Assembly: GCA_932521025.1 (NCBI GenBank)
Contig: OW051470.1
Coordinates: forward strand, 1,240,001 to 1,304,000
Direction: 5' to 3'
Source: Oscheius onirici
Taxonomy: Eukaryota > Nematoda > Chromadorea > Rhabditida > Rhabditidae
Length of the DNA stretch: 64,000 nt
This document shows, piece after piece, positions 43,488 through 54,696 of the stretch (position 1 is its first letter; each line of letters starts with the position of its first letter). The position numbers and the translations under genes are program-made. The notes below the pieces were generated by a model. The model was not told the DNA's origin, did not search any database, and was given only the letters and a program-made list of their open reading frames with translations.

Positions 43488-46400
43488 GTCTAAACAGTGC
43501 CTGTTTTCTTTCCGATCTTACACCTACCGCATTGTCCACTGCAAAACGCCAACATATTATAAATCGGTTCTCCACATACCATAAGTGATCATTCATCCCG
43601 CATTTTCCGGCTTCGAAAGGCTACTGGAAGGACGCCCTAATTTCAGGATATTACAGACCATTGACCATTTCCAGTACTAGGAAGAAGTTTCGAAGCAAAG
43701 TTAAAAAATGGCGTCGTCAATCGGAAAAAAATACGTGCGTATTTTTTGTATTCGAATAGTGGCGCATTCAAATATTTACTGTATTTCCATTGATATTTCG
43801 TTTTTATTCATTCCAACACCTGTTACAAAATTTTGGGCTCCAAAACTGTCCCGCTAGAAACCAAAGAGCGCTAAACACACCTCTTCCAGTTAGATTATTA
43901 GTTCCGGAAATGGAGGAGGGTGGAGCTCTTCTGACGGAATTTATTCCCAACAAATCTCTTAACGATAAACATGTTTGCTTCTATAAACTGATTCGTTAAA
44001 AACTAATCATCAGAGTTCCCACGCCCTCTTGATTACCTGAGATTCACAGTCTCTTACCGTACTCCTTTAAAATGAAACTCTTCCTTAGGGTTACGGTAAC
44101 TGAATCTCTTGAGACTCTTTCCAGTTATTCGAAAGGCTCTTTCGGGCTACTGTAACTGAACCTATACTCTCCTACAGTACCCGTAACTACTGTTACTGGA
44201 CCTTCTTCCCGATACCTACAGTATCTCTGTCTCTCTCCGGGTTACTGTAACTCAGGCACGGGTGATTTGCAACCCAGTCCCCCCTTTCGGATCAGTACAC
44301 TTTTGGCCGTGCTAATGTGCGGAAATCGGAAGTGGAGGTGTCTCCAGACTCTTGACGTGACCTATGAACGTGCGCGGGGGTTTTTAGAGTAGCCATGTGA
44401 GACCTCGTGATGACCGTTAGAATATTGAGAGCGGAAGATGCGGAATGGAGGAAAAGGTCATAGCTGACACATTGCCAATGGCTTGGAAGTGCGTACTACT
44501 GTAGAATTTTCAGTCCTTCTCTGGTCCACCACAGTCACCAAAAGCGTTTTTTTGTTACTGTCTCATAAAATAAACAAATTGCCCAAAAAGGTACATTTTG
44601 CGAGCGCTTCCGTAGCATCTTTGTATCTATAAAAGACACGGAGAATTCCCAAAAGGTAATATTTTCTTTGTCTTTGGCGCTAACAATCTTCTCGTTCTTC
44701 TCAAACGGATATATAATAAATGATTGCTCGTTGTTGTTTGTTTCTTGTTGTTGTTAGAGTGTTATACTGTTGTAGTGTTTTTTACCTATTAATTGACCCA
44801 ATAAGAGTACAAGGCGGGCGGTATATTTACCCTAATGTTTAAGTCATTTTTCAGTGATAAAAGCAGTTTCAAGCTTCGCAATGTTCTGCAAATTTGTAGT
44901 TTGATCAGGGCTACAGTATTGCTCACTGAGACAGCAGTAAAGTTACAACGAGAGCCGAAAAATTCAGATTTCGCTACACAAAAAATCAAAAATTGGGGGG
45001 AGGGGGTAAAGAAACCTGAAACCAGGCAGTACATCTAGACACCCTCCTCTTTCCTGGTTGTTCCCTGGTACTCTTTGACTTCTTTGGATAGCACGCTTCG
45101 TCTCTATGACTCTCATTGTCAGTCCTTTAGTCTCTTTCAGTCTGTCCAACTCCATCTCTGATTTCCTTCCTCTCTTCTAGTGAAATCTGGACATCTCGTA
45201 GTCTTGGAGACGTTGTTCGGCCGGTCGGTGGCATCCGAATGGGTTCTTTCCCCTTTACTGTCTAATAACAAGGTGGTTCTATACGTATTTTTATTCTCAG
45301 CATTTCAACAGCATATATGATATGACCTAGGCGTTGAGAGCGTAATGCAGAGCATGGACGTAGAGGACTTTCCTCAGGTCTCTCTCGGATCGAACTGACA
45401 CAAATGATTCTGAGAATGTAGTATATTCTCAGAACCATTTGGACAGTAGAGTTCTTTGGAAATTCCCACAAGAGAGTATGAGTTTAGCTTAAACTGTTTG
45501 AGAGTACATTCAATGTACCATAGCTACCCTAGATATTATCCAGTTCTGCTCTGTCATTGCATCGACTCATAGTTACGTCGGTACAGCTCATAAGTCCTGG
45601 AGAATATCATGTCCTCTCATGGTACTGACTAATACTCTCTAGCTCTCTGGAAACTATCCAGTCCTGTCCTATCATCGCCCTTCTCCACACTCTCCATTAT
45701 GACTATACTCAGGATTTCCCCATTCTGGTTAACTACCTTCTTTCTCTCTACACTCGACTCACAAGTGGCTCAATCATCTTCGAGCTTTCCGGGTTCTTAT
45801 TGCGCTTTATGTGACTAACACGGTCTCCACATTTTCTTCTCTCTAAAGGTTCCAGCCTCTCCACACTTCAATGAATTCCAAATTGGGGAAGGGGAGACAT
45901 GACGAATTGTTGGAAGACCGAGAGTTAATGGACCTTTCGGGTCAGTCAACTCACAGTAGTAGGGCGTGACCTGATCAGTTATTCTAACTGGACAGACTAG
46001 GCAGTCTTGTGATGTTTCTGTCTCTGTCTCTCCATCACTCCGTCTTCCAGCCTTTGTTCTCTCAAACTTTTTCCAGTTGCCAATTTCTCAGAACAGTCTT
46101 ATGGCCCTGTTTCTGTTGTTCTTATTCTCTAGACTTTCCGTCTTGTTCGCTGCTTCCAGACCAGACGATTTTCGATGCCTTGCGGAGTCGTACTGCCAAA
46201 CATGTCAGCCTACTCTCTTACATTTTCTGAATGTTTGTCTTACTGTGTCCTACACAGTTTCTTCTTTCAAACTGTCTTTCGTTGTATCTACTACAGCTGA
46301 ACCGGAAGTTGATCCAACCATTGACCATTTCCAGTACTAGGAAGAAGTTTCGAAGCAGTCAAAGTTCACGTGAATGCCACGTAGTAACAAATTATCTAAC

Positions 46401-46936
46401 TTTACAATACACAAAGAACAGAAAACTAAATTGAACAATTTTTTATTTGAATCCTTTCCAGAAAAGAGAGACTTTGGAGAAGTAGTTTTTATGACACATG
46501 AGGCCGACAAAACAACATTTCTATGTTTCAGACTTTCTTTTATAGTTTTGGGATCTGAAGAAGTGTAAAAAAGTTACTTTAAACATGAAATTTTATTGAC
46601 TACGAACTTTGGCTTCTTCTGGGGGACAGAATTGAAACGGAACTTTAGTTTCAGTGTGTTCCCTACTATTCGAAGCAAAAGTTAATCAGGATCGCCTACT
46701 TCTTAGTCTCCAGCCATCTGTCCCGCTCGTTGAGCCAATTAACGAGGGGGATATCTCGAGCTCATATCTTGAGGTGTGACGTAAAATAAGTGAACTATTT
46801 TCTTCTGTTGAGACTTTAGTAATCGGGGATAATTGGATCAGGACAAAGGTCAGATGGATGAGAGAGCTAGAGAGTCTGAGGAACAGCAAACTACAGTACC
46901 CCTTCGAACTCCCTCAGTTCGTTTCTGTCTCTCACC
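43488..46936. other. Long region without a supported gene
   Basis: It holds GTTACNGTAACT-type degenerate repeats (44.09-44.26 kb). A 50-bp block (CCATTGACCATTTCCAGTAC...) is present at both 43.66 and 46.31 kb. A piece of the TGTTCTGCAAA repeat lies at 44.88 kb. At 46101 a short ORF starts MALFLLFLFSRLSVLFAAS with clustered cysteines (CLAESYCQTC) and could be exon 1 of a secreted protein; I found no partner exon. Confidence 0.35.
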
Positions 46937-47368
46937 AGACATGGCAAACCTGGCCCGAAATCTGGCCAGCTTCGGCCAGGTGCCAATTTTGCGGCGGGCT
47001 AAAAAAATTTCATTTCGCATTTATTTCTGATTTTTCTTGTTTACAAATACTTTGTAGGGTAAAATCTAATTATGACATCAAAAAAATTACGAGAAAACAG
47101 AAAACTGACAACGAAAATGGAAGAATCTTAGAATTTTCCAAGAATTTCGTTGAAATCTTCAGAAATTTTTCGATTTCTTCTCTTTTCGTTGTCAGTTTTC
47201 TGTTTTCTCGTAACTTTTTTTTGATGTCATAATTAGATCTTATCCTACACAGTATTATTTAACAAGGAAAATCAGAAATATATGCGAAATAAATTTTTTT
47301 AGCCCTCCGCAAAGTTGGCACCGAAGCTGGCCTGATTTCGGGCCAGGTTTTTTGGGCTAGGGCCATGC
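46937..47368. mobile_element. Large foldback element (GGCAAACCTGGCCCG... ends), about 430 bp
   Basis: Nested inverted arms of nearly 200 bp run from ACCTGGCCCGAAATC to GATTTCGGGCCAGGT. They pass through GCGGGCTAAAAAAATTTCATT and meet at an AT-rich centre. It is the complete version of the element at 6.6 kb. Confidence 0.8.
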
Positions 47369-47979
47369 CTGCTCTCACAATCCGGACTCTCCAACGATAA
47401 ACAACGCATTAAAGCACTTTTCGACGTCATTCCCAAATCAAAAACTCCCACAGAACTGTTTTTTTTTCTTTCAAGCACAACTTGTGCTCCCGATCATCCC
47501 TAGACAAGCAGCTTTAGTTGCTTTTTGGTTTCTCTGTGACATCTTCTCTTTGGAAAAAAGGTCTGCAGCTTAGAAAGCGAACTCATCAACCCACTCACTT
47601 CTTTTCTTCCTTCTTTGCTTCCCTATTAGCTGTGTCCTTCTCAATTTCATTTTTGAACTGCCGCTAATTGTTTTGCAGATAAGGAAGGGTATCCGCCCAT
47701 CGTGCTCTCCGACCCACGCTCATTAGCCTCATACTTTAAAGGACTTGTCAGTTTTTGAGTCTGTCCGTCTGTCAGTCTGTCTCTCCCTCTCACTGTTCTC
47801 TTGATTCAAAGAAAGAATAGACTCTAACCTAATTCCTCTCGTTCCAGCCAGCATAATTAAGGCGCAAGTTCTAGTCTAGAAACTTCCGGCTCCTAACAAA
47901 GATCTTGAAATTTGTCTCGACCCTGTGCACAAAATTGACGCAACATGCCTTTCCTACGTCAAATCCTTGAGGGAGGTGG

Positions 47980-48270
47980 TTAATCTCTTCCACACCTCAA
48001 TAAGCCTGCAACGGTATTCTTTGGTTCTTTGTCCAGCTCAGGGATGACGAAAATCATAAGCCTACCTTTCTTCGAATATTTTTCTTCTTTATAAATGGGA
48101 GCAACTATAACAACACAGTTAGCAAGGAACTGACTTTCTGCTCCCAAATTTACCCTTTTTCTAGGGTTTGACTCACATCCAAAAGTCTGAACAGTGTAAT
48201 TCATAGACTCATGCAATCTCTCTAGTTGGTAGTATACAGAAGCTTCAGGACTATTTCTTGAGAAGCACAT
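47980..48270 (-). CDS. Hypothetical 96-aa ORF
   Basis: A single open frame from MCFSRNSPEASVYY to GLLRCGRD has protein-like composition: YQLERLHESMNYTVQTFGC, then CVVIVAPIYKEEK and RLMIFVIPELDKEP, two short hydrophobic strands with charged flanks. No signal peptide or domain is recognised. It could be one exon of a longer gene; no clear partner was found. Confidence 0.35.
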   Translation of the reverse strand: MCFSRNSPEASVYYQLERLHESMNYTVQTFGCESNPRKRVNLGAESQFLANCVVIVAPIYKEEKYSKKGRLMIFVIPELDKEPKNTVAGLLRCGRD

Positions 48271-48340
48271 GGTGAATTCATTAGACTGTCAAATCCACTG
48301 GCAGCTGTTTTCAACTTTTTGAAACGAGTAAAGTAGTTCT

Positions 48341-48496
48341 ATGTTCTGTTCAAAAAGAAGAAGAGTGACCGCAGGATTCTAACTCTTTGGAATTTGTTGG
48401 CTGATTGTGAGTATCCAACTTCTGCATGCTAAGTGGGTCCCGAAGGGAAAGGCTAAAATCTTACGGTAATCCCTCTTCTTTTTGAACAGACCATAC
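48341..48496. mobile_element. TATGGTCTGTTC MITE, complete copy (156 bp)
   Basis: The left TGTTCTGTTCAAAAAGAAGA is mirrored by TCTTCTTTTTGAACAGACCA at the right. The middle contains TTGGCTGATTGTGAGTATCC and CTAAGTGGGTCCCGAAGGG. Fragments or interrupted copies are at 7.17, 23.16 and 61.58 kb. Confidence 0.85.
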
Positions 48497-50044
48497 GTCT
48501 CTATCACACTGTCTATCCATCGTTCGAACTTGAAATCTGAACTTCTTTCTTTCTCCTCTTCTTTTCTCTCCTCCCTAGAAATTCACTTTCTCATGTAGAC
48601 TCGTGATTCACTCGGCACTGGAAAACACATAAAACCTTCTATCACTTGATCTACCCACTCTTCTTTAGTCTTCTTCTTGTGTGAGCTTTCAGCCGGCTCT
48701 AGTCATTCAGTCACGTTCTCTAGACGCATCGGTCTCGGACTTGGTGTTTATGAACCCTACTCACACCCTTTATATATCCCAAATCCGGCACATTTTGCTG
48801 CTTGGCGTTTCCTGAACCCACGCAGCAATGCGACTTTCTGCTAGCAGGTCCTGTTTTGCTCGCTCTTATGCTCTGTCCCTCGTTCCTCTCTGTCTTTCCA
48901 TCTGTCAATCTGTCAGTATATCAGTATGTCAGTCTGTCAGTCTGTCCTTCTCTTTGACTCTCTAAAGAGACAAAAATACCCTCTCATCTCCCCAAGAGTT
49001 CTTTCCTTAAGATGAAAACAATGGAATTCACCCTCTTTCATTGTTGCCAAGATGGGACGAGACATCCGTTGAAAAACAAGGATGATTAGATGGCGGGAAG
49101 CACTACGTGTACCTAAGTAGTCATTCCGACGTTTCTTTCTAGCGATGAGACGGGAACTTTCTTTTAAGTCTCTTGGCAACAGTGCTGCACAGAAATAGCT
49201 TTTTTCTCTTAACTCTAATGATAACTCTCAGTTTTTATATAGCAGAGTAAAAAAAAGTAATGTTACTCCCTATCAACGCCAGAGTTCCGAAGAATCCTCT
49301 GAGAGACAAGCTCCTACTGCGTGAGGGGTCAATCTGAGGGGCCAGATCGTGTGAAGCGTTTACGTTCCGAAGTTGCCCAACCTGTTCCACGGAACGCCTT
49401 TACTTCGTAGCATGCTACTACCAATTTACCGACCTCGGGAGGATGGAGAAGGACATATAGCAGAGTAGCCGGTCTAATCTCTAAGCATTTAGCTTAGTTT
49501 TCAGTTGTTTTTTTAATTAGAGGGTTTTTAATTAGATTTAGATAAAAAAATAGACGTTTTTATTTTCCATGATAGGTCTAATCACACTCGCTGGCTTGAC
49601 TGCGATTTGCGATGGCTGCGATTTTAGGTTGTTTGAAAGTAAAAAAAAGTATATCCAATAACAAATCGAAGAACCAAAGCTTCAAGAATAGAAGCAGAAA
49701 AACGTAAGGAATGAATCTTACAAAAGTATCAATCTCCTTTTTTAATAGTCAACCTGACGTCTTTTTCCCTCATCACCATGAGAATTCAATGGAAAGTCTC
49801 CTTTCGAAACCTAGTTATAGAACGAGACTGCAGCTGCAGATTTCTACTGATCTCCGCCAATCTTTCCCTGAAAACACTCAGTTCGAAAGAAGATCCGGAA
49901 CTCTACGTCCTCAGTCTGAATCAGTCTAGTTTATCATACTTGTTATTTTTGTCAATGTTTTGCCGCCTACTCTATCCTCCATTAGGACCTCATTTTCTTC
50001 TCATGTTTCTCTCAAAACTGATGCAAATATTTCCAGAAATTGTC
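48497..50044. other. Region without a supported gene
   Basis: CAGTCTGT/CAGTATGT microsatellite near 48.9 kb. TATAGCAGAGTA occurs at 49.24 and 49.46 kb around a GC-richer segment that may be a decayed LTR, but no boundaries could be fixed. Confidence 0.35.
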
Positions 50045-50361
50045 ATGTCGTGGGTTAAAGTTCTTCTCCTCCTCGCTTTCTGTATTCTTCCCACGTCAGC
50101 TGGCTACATTTGTCGTACGAGGCGTACAGATGGACGGTGTTTATGTGAGTTTGAGAAACAGTGACAGTGAGAACAACCGAACCATTTTCAGTGATGGCGA
50201 ATGTGCTCCGTGACCCGCATCAGATGTCAAACTGGAACCCCAAATCTTGGCACAAGGCAATCAACCAGCTTCAAGCTTATAAGCAACTTTTCCAAGAAGA
50301 CGATGAGATGAGGAAGAAGAGATCGATAGAGACTACGAGACCGGAACAGCTCTTACAGTAG
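50045..50361 (+). CDS. Secreted propeptide with KKR cleavage site (89 aa)
   Basis: Exon 1 (50045-50144) and exon 2 (50192-50361) join in phase across a 47-nt intron (GTGAGT...TTTTCAG). The signal peptide MSWVKVLLLLAFCILPTSAG is followed by YICRTRRTDGRCLLMAN, a helical middle (KAINQLQAYKQLFQE) and EMRKKRSIETTRPEQLLQ. The single KKR near the end would release a 12-residue C-terminal peptide. The two cysteines could form one disulphide. TTTCCAG ten bases before the ATG suggests trans-splicing. The layout fits a neuropeptide-like or hormone precursor, but no known family was recognised. Confidence 0.55.
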
Positions 50362-50374
50362 ATCAATATAAAGA

Positions 50375-50749
50375 TTACTTTATTGTTAGAAGGATGAATA
50401 AGTAGTGGCGGAACTGGGAAAAGAAGCGGAAAAACTGCCCGTATCCTTGTCCCTGACATTGGCACTGACTCTGTCCTTGACATTGACACATTGAAGCCAA
50501 AGTAAACGAAGCCAGGGTCTTTGGAACCAAGGGAATGGGCGACTGAGTCAGTCAGTCAGTCAGTCCTGTTTACAGTACTCACTGACAATCACAGCCGAAA
50601 GGATAACATGTCCGGATCTCAATCTTCTGCCCACACATTCCGCAAGTCGCAGTACAGTTACCGTCACTTCCAGTAGCTGGTGTCAACTGGTACCATTGCC
50701 CAGTGCAGACAGAAGAGACCAGAGGAAGAAGTAAGATAATCCAGAGGAC
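50375..50749 (-). CDS. Cysteine-rich secreted protein fragment (TSP1-like spacing), 3' part
   Basis: An exon opening after TTCCAG at 50750 reads a signal-peptide-like VLWIILLLPLVSSVCTG. It continues with CTATCGMCGQKIEIRTC and GCDCQ, a C-x3-C-x2-C...R-x-C order like thrombospondin type-1 repeats. A GTGAGT donor at 50582 follows. The last exon (after CCAAAG near 50508) is open in two frames and its phase is not settled. The first exon with the ATG is not found. It lies tail to tail with the propeptide gene, 13 bp apart. Confidence 0.4.
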
Positions 50750-51034
50750 CTGGAATGGAACATCATAACTGGGTTCTAAACTTGACTACCGAAAGCTGAG
50801 AGGGCATTGCAGATAATTTAAACGACTCATGGTACAGGGGGTATGTAAACTCGTTGCAGATTACCAAATATAAAAAATGGGCAGAGGCGGCTATTCTTTC
50901 GGCTGTGCCAACAGGGAAGCACTGAAGGGATGAAAAGGTCGGAGAGCAGGAGGTCAGGAACCGAAGAATGAGACAAGGAAAAAACAAGTCTTGAAATGAA
51001 AAATCCGATTCATTTCAACTTTAATCTTCTTCTT

Positions 51035-51721
51035 CTATTTCTGGTACACAGCGCAGAGTCCGAGACAGAAGATGCCCAGGATGAGGGCGGCGTAGGCGAG
51101 ATTTCCCACCGTGACGGTCACAAAGGACATCCAAAAGACGGTCTTCTCGCAGTAGTAGTCGGAATCGGGAGCCGTAGTCGAATGCATGTCCTGGTAGGCC
51201 GTGTAGACCCAGACGGAGCCGACGATGAGCCAAACGAACTGGAGGATGTGGAGCAGGAGATGGAGAAGATCGTAGCACTTGGGCTTTGGCTCGGCTTTCG
51301 GATTTTTCGTTTCCTGAAAAGACGTTACTGTTACCGTTAAAAAACTGACCGAAATCCACTGCCAGACATCCATAACCTCTCCCAGAATGTAGAGAATACC
51401 GGCGACGATGAGCCAGATCGGCAGCCTCGACTCTAGAGGACAGTTCTTGAAGAAGACAGCTCCCACGGCAATCATGGTAATCGGGACGGCGAGCAGAAAA
51501 AGACTGCAGATTCGAAGACACAGCTTGCCCAACTTTCTTGACTTTTGAGCCTCTCCTGGCTTCTCCTCGACGACGACCACTCGCGATTGACCATCTTCTT
51601 CTTCAACTGGAGCCGTCTGTCTGATGCTGCGAACGGAGCCCGTTGTGGTTCCGAATGGATTCGAGAGGACGGACAGCGTTTGGGAGACGGCCTGTCGACG
51701 ACTGCTCTTCTCACTAGCCAT
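51035..51721 (-). CDS. Four-helix membrane protein, TMEM272-like
   Basis: The start MASEKSSRRQAVSQTL leads to a cytosolic Ser/Glu-rich N-terminus of about 70 residues. Four hydrophobic segments follow: CSLFLLAVPITMIAVGAVFF, LPIWLIVAGILYILGEVMD, LLHLLLHILQFVWLIVGSVW, and AYAALILGIFCLGLCAVY. PITMIAVG...CPLESRLPIWLIVAG matches the pattern of the TMEM272-like family of unknown function. A probable 36-nt intron (51349-51314, GTCAGT...TTTCAG) is a multiple of 3 with no stop, so both spliced (216 aa) and retained (228 aa) forms are readable. Confidence 0.75.
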   Translation of the reverse strand: MASEKSSRRQAVSQTLSVLSNPFGTTTGSVRSIRQTAPVEEEDGQSRVVVVEEKPGEAQKSRKLGKLCLRICSLFLLAVPITMIAVGAVFFKNCPLESRLPIWLIVAGILYILGEVMDVWQWISVSFLTVTVTSFQETKNPKAEPKPKCYDLLHLLLHILQFVWLIVGSVWVYTAYQDMHSTTAPDSDYYCEKTVFWMSFVTVTVGNLAYAALILGIFCLGLCAVYQK

Positions 51722-52574
51722 GCTTCAAATTCGGGACAACCGTCTCGAAGGGGAGTTTTTATTTCTTTTGGAAACTTTAAAGTTTTTTTTGCTTTGATTT
51801 GATGTTTTGTTTACAAAAAACTTTCAGAAATGAACAGAGTTACTGAAGTTTTATAGCTTTTTGAATAGTTTCCAAATTGAATTTCAAAATTTTTATTTGA
51901 CGTATTTTAGCTGTTGGGAAAGCATATTGTCATTGAATCAAACAAAAGCAAATTGGTAGATCTTCCCTGTTTTTCTCTGAAATCGAAGTTCCTTCTACTT
52001 GCCCTCCTCCCTTCGGCTTTCGGGACTACTGAAAGAAATCTCAATTTTCTAGCTCACGCTTTCATTTTCCAGCCTTGTGATTGTTAACAAAGTTGCAGTA
52101 TTTGATGAGCTCTACAACTTTGCAGAACACAGCGAAGCTTGAAAATGCTTTGATCACAGTAACTCTACGCTGCCAAGTTCAATCCAACTGAATGTCTGAG
52201 GTCTCACCCGCAATTTCTTGTCAGTTGCAGAATAGGGGTTACATAAGGAACCTCGCTTTCTGAAATAACTGTAAAAGCACAAAAAACCCACAGGCCGAAC
52301 AGGCCTACGGTTCTGTGGTACCGCCTACTGCCAGGTATTACCGCCACCAAAAAAAAATAAAAAGGCTAAAAGCCAAAAAAATTTTATCAGCCTCTTTTAT
52401 TGTTTTTTCAAGCTGCATTGCGAATTATTACAGTCGTTTTTTGAAGCAAGTTCTGCAGAGAAAATCAGGACTGTGATAGGATTTCACCCGCCGTCCCTCA
52501 AAAACCCAAGTTGAGGGGGGAGGAGGGTAAAGAAACCTGCTCATTTCGACGAGGAGCAGATAACGCTAAATCGT
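51722..52574. other. Promoter-side region, no supported gene
   Basis: It contains a copy of the ACAACTTTGCAGAACAC repeat near 52.11 kb and a block (GAGGGTAAAGAAACCTG) also found near 45.0 kb. I see nothing else. Confidence 0.4.
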
Positions 52575-52797
52575 TGATAGCTAAAGTCTGTTTAAAAAAA
52601 AGAACGCAACAGTAATCCATAAATATTTCGCTTCGAGAACCACAAACCCCTGATTTTCAGGGTAAACTGCAACAGCTCAACCCGGTTTCTTGATTTTCTC
52701 AACGGTGAATTGGCGCGCTTCAGGGGTTTGTGGTTCTCGAAGCGAAATATTTATGGATTACTGTTGCGATATTTTTTTTAAACAGACTTTAGTGATA
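52575..52797. mobile_element. Foldback MITE (TAGCTAAAGTCTGTTTAAAA ends)
   Basis: Arms of about 75 bp include ATCCATAAATATTTCGCTTC and GAACCACAAACCCCTGA, exactly mirrored at the right. The loop is about 65 bp. Confidence 0.85.
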
Positions 52798-53114
52798 GAT
52801 AAGCCCTATTGTTAGCCACCCTTCGCGTTTTCGATTTAAGCTATCAGAAAATGTGTTACACACATTATTGTCAAACTTGAACTCAGAGTGAACGATAGCC
52901 CTAGACTGTTTAAATATGTTTTACGTCGTAGTTCAAGCAGACTCGATTTTCTCAGTTTGATCAATACGTCCTGTAGTCATCTGCAATTGGGTTCTTCCCA
53001 GCCTCATCAGTATCACTTTCGTGTTCCTCGACGTAAAGCCTTTTCCCTCCCCCAATCAATTTTGGTTTGCTGATAAGAATTATAGGAGTGTTTACTCCAC
53101 TTGCGGCCTGTGGC

Positions 53115-53351
53115 ATGGACTGTTCCGTCTGCATAGAACCATATGGTTAGCCAGTTTCCTCTTCACAATCTACGATGTTAGATGACGAAGCCCGTCGACC
53201 GATGATTGGCACATGCGGACATTCCGTATGTTCTACTTGTTGTGTCCATTTGCCCAATGCCCAATGTCCAGAGTGTAGAAAACAACGAGCTTTTTCCGAA
53301 CCTGTACAAAACTTTCTGGCTAGAGGTTCCAGCTCTCTCAATTTTATCTAA
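53115..53351 (+). CDS. Mini RING-finger protein (66 aa)
   Basis: Exon 1 (53115-53145) gives MDCSVCIEPY. A 36-nt intron (GTTAGC...TGTTAG) leads in phase to exon 2 (53182-53351), reading PMIGTCGHSVCSTCCVHL and CPECRKQRAF. The metal ligands C-x2-C, C-x-H-x2-C, C and C-x2-C form a compact RING, as in E3 ubiquitin ligases. AATAAA follows the stop. Its brevity suggests either a stand-alone RING or a duplicated piece of a larger gene. 53420-53590 downstream is a dispersed repeat shared with 58735-58870 (AAAGCGCRATGGTGTC, CGTCGTAGACGGCT). Confidence 0.55.
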
Positions 53352-53647
53352 TAAATACGTTCAGAACTTTTACCGAGGAGGGATTCAACCCAAGGTTTGT
53401 CCGGATTCCCAAAAAAGAGAAGAGAGTATAAAGCTATCCAAACTCCCTAAAGCGCAATGGTGTCTGTCGTGAACTCTGTTTGAATGTTTGTTAGTTTGTC
53501 CAGGACTTCAAATAGTCAAATACAAGCCAGAAGTCAGAAATTGTCGAAATCTGTCGTAGACGGCTGGTCACAAATTAAAGCTATGGAAAGCCCACCGCAC
53601 CTTTACTAAACGCATAAAAACACGGAAATGAGACATAAGTATTTTAG

Positions 53648-54343
53648 CATTCCCCAAAACTGACGCTGGCCAGCCTGTTCGACAGTGCCATGCTGTCGAA
53701 TCCGCTCGTCCTGTCGTCTACTTTGACATTACCGTTGGAGGTAAGGCCACCGGCCGAATCTTCATGGAGCTCTTCTCCGACATTGTTCCCAAGACCGCCG
53801 AGAACTTCCGTGCTCTCTGCACTGGCGAGAAGGGAGTCGGCAAGGCTGGAAAGCCCCTCCACTTCAAGGGCAGCAAATTCCACCGTGTAAGTCATTTGTT
53901 GTTTTTCCTTCACTTATTTTAACCTTCAGGTTATCCCCAACTTCATGTGCCAAGGAGGAGACATCACCCGCGGCAACGGAACCGGTGGAGAGTCTATCTA
54001 CGGAGAGAAGTTCGCTGACGAGAACTTCAAGGAGCACCACTCCGGACCCGGAGTCCTGTCCATGGCCAACGCCGGACCCAACGCCAACGGCTCCCAGTTC
54101 TTCCTCTGCACCGTCAAGACCGAGTGGCTCGATGGAAAGCACGTTGTGTTCGGAAAGGTCATCGAAGGAATGGGCGTTGTCAAAGAAATCGAGAGTTATG
54201 GCTCCCAAAGCGGAAAGTCAACTCAGGAAATTGTGATCAGCGACTGTGGACAGCTTGGAGGTAAGGCCACCGGCCGAATCGTCATGGAGCTATGGAAAGC
54301 CCACCGCACCTTTACTAAACGCATAAAAACACGGAAACACTAA
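53648..54343 (+). CDS. Cyclophilin (peptidyl-prolyl isomerase), copy 1 with chimeric C-terminus
   Basis: Exon 53648-53886 and exon 53930-54343 join in phase 0 (GTAAGT...CTTCAG). The domain starts [20 protein letters not shown] and keeps the active-site blocks [20 protein letters not shown] and [20 protein letters not shown] and the tryptophan-bearing [16 protein letters not shown] conserved N-terminal extension ([12 protein letters not shown]) follows the acceptor, and no in-frame ATG is visible, so an upstream exon is missing. At the C-terminus the normal end ISDCGQL runs on, without a stop, into a copy of the gene's own 5' region ([12 protein letters not shown]) and then [12 protein letters not shown], about 28 extra residues. 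This is a recombination product of the tandem array. Confidence 0.8.
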
Positions 54344-54696
54344 TAGTTTTTTCTCTGTTTAGAACCGTCCAGACCAGCCCGTATATTTTGCTCCTCCCAC
54401 CCTAAATTTTGGGACTTTGAGAAAACACTCAATTATCAAATTCGCGCTTGTATTCTCACGTTTTGGCATGGTTAGCAAAGAATTTAACAAGCTTCGTTTA
54501 GAATTTAAAAAGCTCTAACAATAAGACTTTTCAAAACATCGCGAAACTTGGTCATAGTGAAAAAAATGCGCAGAAGGCAAAGGTTGATCATAGCTGTACT
54601 TCGAGCTTGAAACGCTTTGAAAATTCAAAGTTCATGTGCATAAAACTTGAAAAGAGCGGGTTGAGGCGCGTTTTTAATGAGACATAAGTATTTTAG

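Noticed and set aside
49200-49480. Possible second solo LTR between two TATAGCAGAGTA words
   Set aside because: No TG...CA ends or target duplication could be fixed.
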